Shown: one piece after another, positions 54,289-62,628 of the stretch
Position numbering within the stretch: position 1 is the first letter of the stretch
Layout of the letters: each line of letters starts with the position of its first letter
DNA from: Candidatus Aramenus sp. CH1
GTDB lineage: Archaea; Thermoproteota; Thermoprotei_A; Sulfolobales; Sulfolobaceae
Length of the DNA: 64,000 nt
NCBI GenBank assembly: GCA_022678445.1
Contig: JALBWU010000010.1
Coordinates: 1 to 64,000, forward strand
Reading direction: 5' to 3'
Position numbers and translations under genes: made by a program
Notes under the pieces: generated by a model
The model's database searches: none
What the model was told of the DNA's origin: nothing
What the model saw: the letters and a program-made list of their open reading frames with translations, nothing else

Positions 54289-54927
54289 ATGAAACCGCTT
54301 CTATTGGGAGTAGACGCGTTAAGTTACACTAGCTTTATGAAGTGTAACCCTAGGTTTCTCCTAGCGTTGTTCAGCAGTACGTTCAGGGGCGTCGTGCTCA
54401 ACAAAAAACCCCAACACCCAGCGTCCTCATGGATGAGCGTACTGGAGATGCAGGAAGTAAAGGGAGACTCCTTCTTCAAAGACGTGGAGACCCCCAAGCT
54501 CATTAAGGAAACCAACGCAGTTGCGATTAACATTCCCATAACTAATCCCACGTACGGCGAGGTAAGTTTTGAGTACAACGACTCTGTGTCCCCACAGGAG
54601 GAGATATCGAAGGTCGCGGAGGCCATTTTGGAGGAGCTTGAAAGCAGACCAGTCATAGCTAGCATAACGGTACTTGACAGGATGCTCCACAAGAGCAAGG
54701 AAAACAAGTGCGAACTCTACAAGCAGGTGGACGACGCAATAAGGAAAATTGTAAACAAGGCAGATGACTTCGTGCTGTTCTCGCCCTTTGGGGAACCGAC
54801 CTCAGATAGGCCAAAAGAACACGAAGATTACGGAGTCTACTTGTCTACTATGCCTAGGCCAAACGAACACGAGACCGTAAAGCTGTACGAAATAGGTGTG
54901 CTCTTTAAAAGGCTAGTGGGACAATAG
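54289..54927 (+). CDS. Alkaline-phosphatase-superfamily-like protein (short)
   Basis: A 212-residue protein starting KPLLLGVDALSYTSFM, which resembles the first metal motif (Asp) of type I phosphodiesterase/AlkP proteins, and ending with FVLFSPFGEPTSDRPKEHEDYGVYL, which recalls the late metal-binding region. The middle is much shorter than in full-length enzymes (about 400 aa), so it may be a minimal or inactive relative. It follows thioredoxin closely. Its 3' end overlaps the convergent flavoprotein locus by 15 nt. Confidence 0.5.
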   Translation: MKPLLLGVDALSYTSFMKCNPRFLLALFSSTFRGVVLNKKPQHPASSWMSVLEMQEVKGDSFFKDVETPKLIKETNAVAINIPITNPTYGEVSFEYNDSVSPQEEISKVAEAILEELESRPVIASITVLDRMLHKSKENKCELYKQVDDAIRKIVNKADDFVLFSPFGEPTSDRPKEHEDYGVYLSTMPRPNEHETVKLYEIGVLFKRLVGQ

Positions 54928-56059
54928 CGGGGCTGCATGGTAGGGCACATCGAACGCCCTCCTAACCAACATAGCCGAATAAGTCTTTTTCAGCTGGACG
55001 AAGATCCTGCCAAAGGTAAACGTTAACCTAGTTTTATCCCCTTCCCTATCAAACCTTAGGAGCCCATCATCGTCGCCCGCGATCATCATGCACAGGATGC
55101 CCTGCGAGTAGAATGGAAGGTCTAACCCTTTCTTCTGCTTAACAAAGTCAGAGACGGCGTTTTCAGCAGATATCATAGCGCCCCTGGCGGTTTTAGCTGG
55201 GACCATACCCTTGGCGGAGTCGCCGAAAACGTATATGTTGGAGAACTTCTTGTGCCTAAACGTGGGCAACTCTACGTCAGCGAAGTTGCCCTCGACTAGG
55301 CCAGACTTCCTGAGAAATGAAGAAGCGCTCAGCTTGGGGAGTACAGACTTGATGTCTGCCTCAACCTCTGTACCGTTGTTTAACACTACCTTATCCTTCT
55401 TTATTTCCTTAACTCCCTTGCCTTTTAGCACCTTCACCCCTCTCTTCTCAAAGTACTTATTGGCAGTGTCGGAGACCCACTTTGCTGGAATCTGGCCGAA
55501 CACCCCGTTGGGGCTCTGCGTGGACAAGTAAATTTCGCCCTTAATACCCCTCTTCCTTAGCAAATACTCGGCGATGAGGACAACTTGATAGGACGGTCCC
55601 TCGATTGGGTTTTCCGTATGGTTGCCCACAAAGACCTTCACCCCATCTTCTGCACTATTTAGCGAATCCCTCAGTCCCAGAAAGCCCTCCAATACGTGAT
55701 GCATGAAGGCGTGCTCATGGCCGGGGATGGCGTTGAATGTCTCTTCATAGGAACCACCCAGAGCTACGAAAAGGTAATCGTAATCGTACTTGCCCTTACT
55801 TGTCTTCACCTCGTTTGACTCGGGGAGAACGTCTTGGACTTCTGCCTCTACAAACTCTATCCTCCTTTTTAGAGTCCTCAGCAGCGTCAAATTGGGTGTC
55901 GTTTACGTCCACCAACCCTATCAACAGACCAGGGAATATCGTGTTTTCCATGACGACTCTAGACTTGGATATTAATGTAATGTCGAAGTCGGTGAACTTC
56001 TTAAGCTTATACGCTGCTGTTAACCCTGCATAGCCTGAACCTAGGACTAAGATTTTCAT
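54913..56059 (-). pseudogene. NDH-2/sulfide-quinone reductase-like flavoprotein, split by a +1 frameshift
   Basis: Two overlapping frames together encode one flavoprotein of about 381 residues. The first (from ATG 56059) gives KILVLGSGYAGLTAAYKL...FPGLLIGLVDVND; the second continues TLLRTLKRRIEFVEAEVQDVLPES...DYLFVALGG...IYVFGDSAKGM...KTARGAMISAEN. One base must be dropped near 55894-55896 (a CCC run on the coding strand) to join them. That is either a real frameshift mutation, a sequencing error or, least likely, programmed. The combined length suits NDH-2/SQR proteins that feed quinones. The paired Cys of true SQR are absent, so NADH or another donor is likelier. Confidence 0.8.
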
Positions 56060-56082
56060 GGAGTTTTTACAACAAAAACTAA

Positions 56083-56592
56083 CTATTCAACATTGTTATA
56101 AAACGGGTATAATGCCATTATAACTGGGTCGACGTAGAGCCTCGTCCTGTCGATGTACTTGGTGAGAACGCCTATTGCTCCAACGTTGTACTTGGAGCCA
56201 GTGAGGGAAAACAACTTGTCCACTGCTTCTCCGAGCTCCACCCCCCTTAGTACCATTTCGAATACGCTCTTGGGCAAGGTGAAGGAGGCCGACCTCGACA
56301 TGTTCTCCTTTCCCTCATTGCTTACAACGTACACTACCGCAAAGGCCACGGGAAAGCCCATATCTACGCATACTCCCCCTTCTATGCCTATCCCTAGGTC
56401 TGCCCCAGTCTTTTTTAACGACTTCACGGCCCTATTCCTAGCACCTACGTAGGTCTCTTCGCACATGGGCTGGGGTGACACCCCAGGCTCAACTTCCACA
56501 GGCACTACTTCTGCATTAAGTCCCACGGTCTCTATTGCAATCCTGACCGCGTCAACCTTGGCCGGATTTGTACTGCCCACTGAAACTAACAT
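56083..56592 (-). CDS. yjjX: Inosine/xanthosine triphosphatase (YjjX family)
   Basis: A 169-residue NTPase: VGSTNPAKVDAVRIAI (phosphate loop Asn-Pro-x-Lys), SPQPMCEETYVGARNRA, GADLGIGIEGGVC and SRSASFTLPKSV. It hydrolyses ITP/XTP to keep deaminated purines out of nucleic acids. The architecture matches the YjjX/DUF84 family rather than the RdgB one. It is divergent from the MqnA/D-like gene, with 28 nt between start codons, so their promoters overlap. Confidence 0.92.
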   Translation of the reverse strand: MLVSVGSTNPAKVDAVRIAIETVGLNAEVVPVEVEPGVSPQPMCEETYVGARNRAVKSLKKTGADLGIGIEGGVCVDMGFPVAFAVVYVVSNEGKENMSRSASFTLPKSVFEMVLRGVELGEAVDKLFSLTGSKYNVGAIGVLTKYIDRTRLYVDPVIMALYPFYNNVE

Positions 56593-56620
56593 TTTTAACC
56601 GCCCTAAAGTCCTCTATTTT

Positions 56621-57487
56621 ATGGTAACAATAAAAGTTGGTGCCCTAGCAGACTCCGGAGACCTATATCCCTTTATCCCACTCATGGAGGGAAGGGTAAG
56701 GCCAGAAGGGTTTAACCTCGAGTTTGAGGTGATACCGACGGTCCAGAAAGTGAACGAGAAAGTCTTAAAGAGGGAAGTTGACGTCTCTGTCCCATCGGCT
56801 GCCATGTACCCCTATATTCAGGGCGACTACTTTATCCTGAGCAACGCAGTCGCTTCAGCCATAGACGGGATCACCGGTATGCCAATACTTTCCAGCGAAA
56901 AGATGGACGTAAAGGACTTGAGCAACTCAAGGCTTATAGTTCACGGTCCTAACACCACTGCCTTCACTCTTTATAGGCTCCTCATAGGCAAGTACAAGAA
57001 GCTGGTCATCATAGAGAGGGTGTTGGACGAGATAAAAGCCCTTGGTAAGGAGGGTGACGTCCTAGTAGCTGTTCACGAGATTAAGATGATGTATGCCATG
57101 AAGAAGCTTGGCGTCACCCCCAACGTTGTCACCAGCATGTGGGACTTATGGAAGAGGGTGTCCAACGACACTCCTATGCCCATGGGAATGGTGGTCTTCA
57201 ACAAGGACTTGGGAAGGGACCTAGCACTAAAGTTCAAGGAAACCTACGAGAAGAGCAAGAAGTACGCTGAAAAGCACTTGGACGAGATAATTCCCAAGGA
57301 CGTTGAGATAATGAGGGAAGCCCAAGGCGTAAACATAGACAAGGAGATCGTAGAAAGGACTATATGGGCTGACATCCAGGAGTACAACGTCCCACAAGAG
57401 AAGGTGATAGAGGGGCTGAACAAGTTCTACAAGTTGGCCGAGGAAAGGGGAGTATTACCTAATGTGATCAACCTAGACGTCGTCTAA
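56621..57487 (+). CDS. MqnA/MqnD-like solute-binding-fold protein
   Basis: A 288-residue periplasmic-binding-protein-like fold without a signal peptide: IKVGALADSGDLYPFIPLMEGRV, then FEVIPTVQKVNEKVLKREVDVSVPSAAMYPYI, IVHGPNTTAFTLYRLL and a helical C-terminus. This pattern resembles MqnA/MqnD of the futalosine route to menaquinone. Sulfolobales make benzothiophene quinones (caldariellaquinone) by an unsettled route, so an involvement there is possible but is inference. The ATG at 56621 follows a T-rich stretch. Convergent with the next gene (4-nt overlap). Confidence 0.7.
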   Translation: MVTIKVGALADSGDLYPFIPLMEGRVRPEGFNLEFEVIPTVQKVNEKVLKREVDVSVPSAAMYPYIQGDYFILSNAVASAIDGITGMPILSSEKMDVKDLSNSRLIVHGPNTTAFTLYRLLIGKYKKLVIIERVLDEIKALGKEGDVLVAVHEIKMMYAMKKLGVTPNVVTSMWDLWKRVSNDTPMPMGMVVFNKDLGRDLALKFKETYEKSKKYAEKHLDEIIPKDVEIMREAQGVNIDKEIVERTIWADIQEYNVPQEKVIEGLNKFYKLAEERGVLPNVINLDVV

Positions 57488-58182
57488 ATGACCCCGTGAA
57501 AGTACGGGATCTTCTTTTTAGTAAAAAGGATCTCTACCTCCTCCCTCATCTCCTTCAGTACCTCTAGGACGATAAGGAGGTAGTCCTTTGGTATCATGAG
57601 TTCAGTAAGGTATATATCTCCTTGGTCGCTCTCCAGGATAGCTGAATACCTAATAAAAGGTACGTACTCAAGCCTTTCCCTGACTACCTCGTTGAAAGAG
57701 AAGACGTCTATCACGTAGTCCCTCCTTCCGTAGTCGAGGATAAAACTGGTAACTATTCCCTTGTTGAGAAATTCCTTGAGTATCTCGTTAAAGGAGTAGA
57801 TAGACCTTAATGAAGAGTACAGGATAACTTCGGAATCCCCTTCGTACTGGAAGTGGGGCCTTTCTCCCTCAGCCTTGATCTTAAAGGATAGATCCCACAT
57901 ATCGTAGGCAAAGTCGTACGCCTCTGGGATCCCCGAGTAGTTCAAGAACTCCTTTACCCTTAGTCCTTCCTTGCCAAGGGACATGCAAAGGTCCTCCCTT
58001 ATGTTCCTCCTCACGCATTCCTTTTCGTCGAAGTTAAACCTCAAGCTACTAAAGGAGAAGACTGGCGTAAAGTAAAGGTCCTTTATTCCCTCCAGCTCCT
58101 TTTTGACGTCCTCTTCAGACTCTCGTAGAACTTTTGCCAGTAGGCTTGGGTTGGGCCCTATCGACCTCATTAACTTTATCAT
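57484..58182 (-). CDS. Uncharacterised protein, possible HTH regulator
   Basis: About 232 residues; several in-frame starts (58203, 58182, 58170) all lie inside the upstream CDF gene. The N-terminus (MRSIGPNPSLLAKVLRESEEDVKKELEGIKD) reads like a helix-turn-helix, followed by mixed alpha/beta with three repeated ligand-domain-like segments (YSSLRSIYSFNEILKEFLNKG; VIDVFSFNEVVRERLEYVP). This is reminiscent of archaeal regulators with a HTH plus sensor half, but no family is certain. The overlap of 68-89 nt with the CDF gene suggests co-transcription. Confidence 0.55.
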   Translation of the reverse strand: MIKLMRSIGPNPSLLAKVLRESEEDVKKELEGIKDLYFTPVFSFSSLRFNFDEKECVRRNIREDLCMSLGKEGLRVKEFLNYSGIPEAYDFAYDMWDLSFKIKAEGERPHFQYEGDSEVILYSSLRSIYSFNEILKEFLNKGIVTSFILDYGRRDYVIDVFSFNEVVRERLEYVPFIRYSAILESDQGDIYLTELMIPKDYLLIVLEVLKEMREEVEILFTKKKIPYFHGVI

Positions 58183-59059
58183 TCGCGCTTTTTTCAAGTA
58201 CATTTGCCAATTTCTTCCCCTTGGTGGTTTTAACCTTTTTAGGTACTATCTTTACCTCTACCATGACCACCGAGTCAAACGAGTAGACTATCCTGTTGAC
58301 CTTTTTCCTGACCTTGTATGCCTTCCTAAGCTCCGCGTTCTCCGGCATCCTAACTATAACGTATACCATGAAGAACGAGCCAAGCCTCCTCACGTATACC
58401 TTGGACACGTCAATGTTGAAACCTTTGAGTATCTCATATATCCTCTCCTTCATAGGGCACTCGCAACTGGCCCCTACTAGGGACAGGATAGATTCCTTGA
58501 CTTCCCTGGCGGTATCTACCAGGATAAATAGTATTATGACAACTATCACTGAAACGTTGAAGTAGTAGTTCTCAGAAATTATTGCAATCCCACTGATTAT
58601 TTCCATGACGAAATCCAGCTTGCTGTGAAGCAGGTCAGTCCTTACAACGCCTATCCAGCTGTAACTCCTCTCTATGAGGTAGGCAACGAGGGTTATTCCA
58701 GAGGAGGCCCAAGCAAATGCGGACAACCAGCTTGGCACCTCGTAGTTGGCCTTAAACACCATGGAAAGGTAGTCCACCGAGAGAAAGACAATGACGCCAG
58801 AGGTCATCAAGATAGCTAGGCTCTCGAGATTGTAGAGGCCCCATGGGAACCGCCTTGTCCTTCTGTACACTATCTTTAACAGAATGGAATAGAGCAGTGC
58901 CCCAAACGCGTCCAAGAAACCGTGGTAGGAGTCGACTATAAGTAAGGAAGAGTTGTAAATCCTGGCGAAAACTATTTCAATGCCCGTGACCCCAAAAATC
59001 ATGACGCTGGTAACAAGGAATACCCTGGAGGCTGAGTTTAGCTTCTCTAATGGAAGCAA
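58115..59059 (-). CDS. Cation diffusion facilitator (CDF) transporter, long form
   Basis: A 314-residue CDF-type membrane protein: about six helices with a first metal motif SSLLIVDSYHGFLDAFGALL (D/H/D ligands), a partner site LLHSKLDFVMEIISG, and a C-terminal cytosolic domain with CECPMKERIYEILKGFNIDVSKVYVRR and a basic tail. It starts at TTG 59059; an ATG 9 nt upstream is out of frame and a stop lies just before TTG. A GGAG lies upstream as a ribosome site. It differs strongly from the CDF gene at 43173. Metal specificity is unknown. Confidence 0.85.
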   Translation of the reverse strand: MLPLEKLNSASRVFLVTSVMIFGVTGIEIVFARIYNSSLLIVDSYHGFLDAFGALLYSILLKIVYRRTRRFPWGLYNLESLAILMTSGVIVFLSVDYLSMVFKANYEVPSWLSAFAWASSGITLVAYLIERSYSWIGVVRTDLLHSKLDFVMEIISGIAIISENYYFNVSVIVVIILFILVDTAREVKESILSLVGASCECPMKERIYEILKGFNIDVSKVYVRRLGSFFMVYVIVRMPENAELRKAYKVRKKVNRIVYSFDSVVMVEVKIVPKKVKTTKGKKLANVLEKSANDKVNEVDRAQPKPTGKSSTRV

Positions 59060-59129
59060 TTCTCATCACTCTCCACTCATAAATTTGTATGAATATTTTA
59101 AAATATTAGCCTTCTAATGTAAAAAGTCT

Positions 59130-59148
59130 TCGTCTAAGCATTAGACGA
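59130..59148. promoter_or_regulatory. 8-bp perfect inverted repeat between divergent genes (operator or hairpin)
   Basis: TCGTCTAA-GCA-TTAGACGA is an exact palindrome with a 3-nt centre. It lies about 70 nt upstream of the CDF TTG start and about 110 nt upstream of the small membrane protein gene, outside both TATA boxes, so it may be a regulator-binding site. Confidence 0.45.
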
Positions 59149-59224
59149 GTTACGTTACTAGCGTTCATGGTCCTATGATCTCAACCCAGTTGAAGTCCTT
59201 TTTACGTCTCGATTTAAAGTAAAG

Positions 59225-59232
59225 TTTATAAT
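59225..59232 (+). promoter_or_regulatory. TATA box of the 46-aa membrane protein
   Basis: AAGTTTATAATTATT is centred about 26 nt before the ATG at 59255. Confidence 0.55.
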
Positions 59233-59254
59233 TATTAAATTATGATGTAGAACT

Positions 59255-59395
59255 ATGTCTGATGAAAAGTACGAGATCAAAAGTTTCAAGGACTTAATAG
59301 AAGCTCTATTTAAGTACGATAACTGGTATTTAGGCGGGTTTATTATAGCTTTAATACTGTTTGTAATATTTGACCTGGCTGTCTATCATCCTTAA
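59255..59395 (+). CDS. 46-residue single-pass membrane protein
   Basis: A short gene with a good promoter: an ATG at 59255 with a TATA box at -26 opens 46 codons. The protein has a charged N-terminus (SDEKYEIKSFKDLIEALFKYDNW), one hydrophobic helix (YLGGFIIALILFVIFDLAV) and ends YHP. The positive-then-hydrophobic layout is typical of small accessory subunits of membrane complexes. No family is recognised. It is followed by a T-rich stretch (59410-59416) that also serves the next gene's promoter. The strong promoter spacing and clean membrane helix argue that it is real. Confidence 0.7.
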   Translation: MSDEKYEIKSFKDLIEALFKYDNWYLGGFIIALILFVIFDLAVYHP

Positions 59396-59449
59396 ATAAA
59401 ATAAGAAGATTTTTTTATACATTCGTACATACACTTTTGTGGGATATAG

Positions 59450-60031
59450 TTGGCAAGGGTAAACATAGCTGCGGACGCGGATATAGTTAAGGAGCTGGAG
59501 AAGGAGGTAAAAAGTAGAGGATATACGATATACGCCGTCACAAACATCGCACTCAGAGCTATCCTAGAGGTACTTAAGAGCGGGGAGGACTCCACCACGC
59601 TACTAGATCTCGTAGAACTTTACAAGATAAGTAAAGACCTTGATCTAATACCTATCCCTTCCTGGTTTATAGAAAGCCTGGTAAAGCTCGGATACGAAAA
59701 AGACCAGAAGAAGTTTGAGGAGGTATGCGAAGGCGCAGGAAAGCAACTCTCCTCCTACTTGAAATCGAGGGCATCTAACTTCGAGGACTTAATCCAGATA
59801 TACTCCGAGATCAAGGGAGTATTACCCGTAAAGGACATTAACGTTAAGAGCGGTGGCGACGGAATGTTTGACATAAGGCTCACGGGGACGGGATTTAACG
59901 TTGAGGCTACTCTGTGTGCGGGTCTGGCGTTTAAGAAGATCTTGGAGACCTATTCCTTAGAAGTAAAGGAGATAAATCCTTCGCCCGGGGGTATAATCTT
60001 CATAAGGGCAAGGTATTCAGGGCCAGCCTAG
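59450..60031 (+). CDS. Ribbon-helix-helix-type regulator with C-terminal sensor domain
   Basis: A 193-residue protein starting at TTG. The N-terminus (ARVNIAADADIVKELEKEVKSRGYTIYAVTNIALRAILEVL) has the strand-helix-helix pattern of an RHH DNA-binding domain. The C-terminal half (KDINVKSGGDGMFDIRLTGTGFNVEATLCAGLAFKKIL) looks like a small alpha/beta ligand or dimer domain. A T-rich TATA (TTTTTTTATAC, 59410-59420) precedes it by about 30 nt. The 3' end overlaps the convergent nep1 gene by 15 nt. Target genes are unknown. Confidence 0.7.
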   Translation: MARVNIAADADIVKELEKEVKSRGYTIYAVTNIALRAILEVLKSGEDSTTLLDLVELYKISKDLDLIPIPSWFIESLVKLGYEKDQKKFEEVCEGAGKQLSSYLKSRASNFEDLIQIYSEIKGVLPVKDINVKSGGDGMFDIRLTGTGFNVEATLCAGLAFKKILETYSLEVKEINPSPGGIIFIRARYSGPA

Positions 60032-60703
60032 TTTCTCGTTGCAACTCGAGAGTATTCTGCACAGCACTTGGTTAGTCTCCAATGGCACGGAGCTGATCGA
60101 ATAAGATTCCTTGAAAAGCTCCAAGACCTCTCTAGAAAACTTCCCATGGGGAAAGGCCCCAATGCCTAACAAGGTTTTATCGTCTATTTCCTCGCACAGC
60201 TTAGTGGGAGGGACGTAAATACCGTCCTCGTTGAGTAGGACTAGCTTATATTCCTTGGAGAGGTCGGAGAGAGTGAGGTCTGTCACTTCCATTAGGGGGT
60301 TCTGTGATCCAGGGGGAACCTTTCCGTTAATTAAAAGCTGTTCCATTAAGCTCACAAATCTGTTATAGTTCTTGGGTGGTCTTACCTCCCTGTTTACCTT
60401 GATAATCTTCGAGCCTATCGTGTGTATGTAGAGGTCTCCCCTCACAAACGGTTCCGTGAGGAAAAGGATCATGGCCGAGTGGACAATGTCAGGCCGTCCC
60501 CTCTTTTCCCTGTCCTTCAAGTTTTTCATTGCGAAGTAATGCACAGATATGTCAAGGAGGACTTCCGTGGGCTTCTTACCTCTCTTCTTGGCGTTCTTCA
60601 CCACGCTAGGGTGATTGGAGATTTCGCGGGGGATAAGTTCTAGAGACGACTCGAGCAAAACGACGTTAACTCTCAAGTTGTTCCCCGCGGTCAGAACAAT
60701 CAC
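60017..60703 (-). CDS. nep1: Nep1, small-subunit rRNA pseudouridine methyltransferase
   Basis: A 228-residue SPOUT methyltransferase of the Nep1/Emg1 family: LLESSLELIPREISNHPSVVKNAKKRGKKPTEVLLDISVHYFAM, KRGRPDIVHSAMILFL, and the SAM-binding knot LLGIGAFPHGKFS. It N1-methylates a pseudouridine in 16S rRNA helix 35 and assists 30S assembly. The GTG at 60703 is used; a TTG at 60676 fits one possible TATA box and the usual Nep1 N-terminus and is a serious alternative. It is divergent from the Rpp21 gene, in line with its role in RNA maturation. Confidence 0.93.
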   Translation of the reverse strand: MIVLTAGNNLRVNVVLLESSLELIPREISNHPSVVKNAKKRGKKPTEVLLDISVHYFAMKNLKDREKRGRPDIVHSAMILFLTEPFVRGDLYIHTIGSKIIKVNREVRPPKNYNRFVSLMEQLLINGKVPPGSQNPLMEVTDLTLSDLSKEYKLVLLNEDGIYVPPTKLCEEIDDKTLLGIGAFPHGKFSREVLELFKESYSISSVPLETNQVLCRILSSCNEKLGWP

Positions 60704-60771
60704 AGACTACTTGAGATTAAAGCTTTTCATGACAAACACGCTTTAATTTTGCCACTCAATTACCGTGAAGA

Positions 60772-61101
60772 ATGAAAGGAAGGATACTTAAGAGGGCTAT
60801 GAGGCTTATTGACGACGCCGTCGACTTAGCCAGAAGGGGCGAGATAGAACTAGCAAAAGATTACGTAACGCTGGCAAAGGAGTACTGTTCAAAGACTAGA
60901 ACCAAGTTGCCGTTAAATTACAAGAGAAAGGTCTGCAGGAAGTGCAATGTCCCCCTTATTCCCGGAGTAACTGAGAGAAGGAGGATAAGGGGAAAGATTT
61001 TAATTAGGACTTGCCTATTATGTGGGTGGACAAGACGCTATGACCTCAGAAAGAATAAACGAGAGAATAAAGAGGCTAAAGATGGGGGAAACAGACGTTA
61101 G
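60772..61101 (+). CDS. rnp4: RNase P protein component 4 (Rpp21/Rpr2)
   Basis: A 109-residue basic protein: a helical N-terminus (MKGRILKRAMRLIDDAVDLARRGEIELAKDYVTLAKEYC) and a zinc ribbon made of CRKC and CLLC (about 56-59 and 82-85), with RTRTKLP-like basic linkers. It is the Rpp21 subunit that, with Rpp29, supports RNase P RNA in trimming tRNA 5' leaders. The next gene, a CRM-domain protein, starts 62 nt before its stop, so expression is coupled. Confidence 0.92.
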   Translation: MKGRILKRAMRLIDDAVDLARRGEIELAKDYVTLAKEYCSKTRTKLPLNYKRKVCRKCNVPLIPGVTERRRIRGKILIRTCLLCGWTRRYDLRKNKRENKEAKDGGNRR

Positions 61102-61303
61102 GATAGGTAAAAACGGAATCAGTGAGGGAGTCATAAATGAGATCAAGAGGAGACTTAAAGAGCACGAGGTCGTGAAGGTGAGGATAGGAATGAAAGACCT
61201 TGACAGAAGGGAAGTAGCACAAAGGGTGGCCAGCTTGACTAACTCGAAAGTTATTGAAGTAAGAGGTTATACGTTTATGCTGAGGAAAATTGATAGCAGT
61301 TGA
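61040..61303 (+). CDS. CRM/YhbY-domain RNA-binding protein
   Basis: An 87-residue CRM domain: the helix INERIKRLKMG, then TDVRIGKNGISEGVINEIKRRLKEHEVVKVRIG with the GxxG-like loop (GKNG), and LTNSKVIEVRGYTFMLRK. Such proteins bind structured RNA and, in bacteria (YhbY), pre-50S ribosomes. The ATG at 61040 is preferred over GTG 61022. It sits between rnp4 and DUF371 in one overlapping operon, so a tRNA/rRNA maturation role is likely. Confidence 0.9.
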   Translation: MTSERINERIKRLKMGETDVRIGKNGISEGVINEIKRRLKEHEVVKVRIGMKDLDRREVAQRVASLTNSKVIEVRGYTFMLRKIDSS

Positions 61304-61766
61304 CTGGTTTAGGATTTCCGGACACGCTAACGTAAAGGCAACCCATAGGAGTACCTTGGAGTTCACTAAGGACAACTTTCTTACGCCTAGGGGGAATTGC
61401 ATCTTAGGTATTTCTTCCGAGAAGGCCGTGAGCGACTTAAGCCAAAGCGTAAAGAACCTAATACAATCGGGATCCAACGTTTACGCCGTCGTTGTGGTTG
61501 AAGGGACATACGACATAATAAAGGCTGTTGGCTCAAGACTTCTAACCCTGAGCGACAAGAACAAGATGATCGTAAGAAAATCGGACTTCATCTCGGACTC
61601 GACTTTGGCAATAAGGGCAAACAAATCTGCCGCCGACGTAAATAGAAACCTAGTAGATAAGCTAAGGCGTGGATCTAAGGGGACTGTTTACGTTGTCGCA
61701 AGCGACGCTACACTTAAAGATGAAGAGGTCCTTGGCGTAGTCGTTAACCTTAACACAAGAGGTTAG
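61290..61766 (+). CDS. DUF371 protein
   Basis: A 158-residue archaeal DUF371 protein: SGHANVKATHRSTLEFTKDNFLTPRGNCILGISSEKAVSDLS, VYAVVVVEGTYDIIKAVGS and SDFISDSTLAIRANKSAADVNRNLV. It starts at TTG 61290, overlapping the CRM gene by 14 nt. The family is widespread in archaea but uncharacterised; the RISGHxN...H-x-STLE-x-T core and its location in an RNA-processing operon suggest an RNA-related role by context. Its 3' end overlaps the convergent Trm5-like gene by 105 nt, unusually long. Confidence 0.85.
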   Translation: MIAVDWFRISGHANVKATHRSTLEFTKDNFLTPRGNCILGISSEKAVSDLSQSVKNLIQSGSNVYAVVVVEGTYDIIKAVGSRLLTLSDKNKMIVRKSDFISDSTLAIRANKSAADVNRNLVDKLRRGSKGTVYVVASDATLKDEEVLGVVVNLNTRG

Positions 61767-62579
61767 CTCTGCTGTCCTCTCAAGGACGTAGTACGTTAAC
61801 TTTCCCTTTGTAACCCTGCACAGCTCGTGGAGGAATTCCCTCACCATTGTAGGGTTGTCCCCTATAACCACGTCGAACGACTTATCGCGGAAGGGCAGAA
61901 AGCTTGCGTCGTAGTTAATTACGTCAACCGAGCGGATCTTGTTCAACTCCATTGACCTCTTTAGCATGTACAGCCCTTCCAGGTTGAGATCCCCAGCTAC
62001 TACGTAAGCTCCTGTGACGGCTAGGTTTAGGGCTATGGGGCCGTATCCCGCGAACGCGTCCAAGACCTTATCTCCCTTCTTCACTTCTCTCCTCAGCTTT
62101 AGCCTCTCCCCTGCCATAGTGGGGTTAACGTAGACTTTTGCCACATCGACGTAGAACTTTAGGCCGTTTTCCTTGTAAACTGTGTCCGTCTTGTTCTCTC
62201 CAGCTATTAGCTCGAGCTCGTTTACCCTAAACTGCCCTGTCACTTTCTTCCTTAGGAACACGCTCCTTACTTTTCTGTTAACTGACATTATGACTTCTCC
62301 TACCTTACTTGTGTCCACATAGTCTTCCCTCATACTAACGAGAGCTATGTTCCCTATCACGTAGTAGCTCGAGACGCCCGGTACGAGTTGGTTTAGCCTG
62401 GGAGTCCTCTTCTTAGGAGCTGGTTTACACTCCACAAACTGAATTTGATCCGCTCTAATTTCCCTTACTGGAACCACGATGTAATCTCCCTCGTAGGAAA
62501 GCTCAAAATCTGGGTCAATAACTAGGCTTTTCCTTAACTCGTTAAACTGCCTCCTGGGTATCTTGGCGCATAAAACCAT
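61662..62579 (-). CDS. Trm5-family tRNA(m1G37) methyltransferase (Trm5/Taw2-like)
   Basis: A 305-residue SAM enzyme. A D2 domain (about 85-150) with YYVIGNIALVSM and KVRSVFLRK precedes VAKVYVNPTMAGERLKL and the SAM motif LDAFAGYGPIALNLA; GDLNLEGLYMLKRSMELN is motif II. The motif after the active site reads VIGDNPTMVREFLHEL, whereas Trm5 usually has NLP, so it may be a Trm5 paralogue or the wyosine enzyme Taw2. It methylates G37 or transfers the SAM side chain in tRNA-Phe. The last about 35 codons overlap the DUF371 gene on the other strand. Confidence 0.8.
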   Translation of the reverse strand: MVLCAKIPRRQFNELRKSLVIDPDFELSYEGDYIVVPVREIRADQIQFVECKPAPKKRTPRLNQLVPGVSSYYVIGNIALVSMREDYVDTSKVGEVIMSVNRKVRSVFLRKKVTGQFRVNELELIAGENKTDTVYKENGLKFYVDVAKVYVNPTMAGERLKLRREVKKGDKVLDAFAGYGPIALNLAVTGAYVVAGDLNLEGLYMLKRSMELNKIRSVDVINYDASFLPFRDKSFDVVIGDNPTMVREFLHELCRVTKGKLTYYVLERTAELTSCVKVNDYAKDLFIFKCSVACDNVNSPLRSTP

Positions 62580-62628
62580 TTTTCCTTGGATAAATAAAAA
62601 TGGCTCTAAAAAATAATAAATGCGATTC

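Noticed and set aside
55890-55900. Programmed frameshifting in the flavoprotein gene
   Set aside because: No slippery heptamer or downstream structure is apparent; a single-base indel explains the data more simply.
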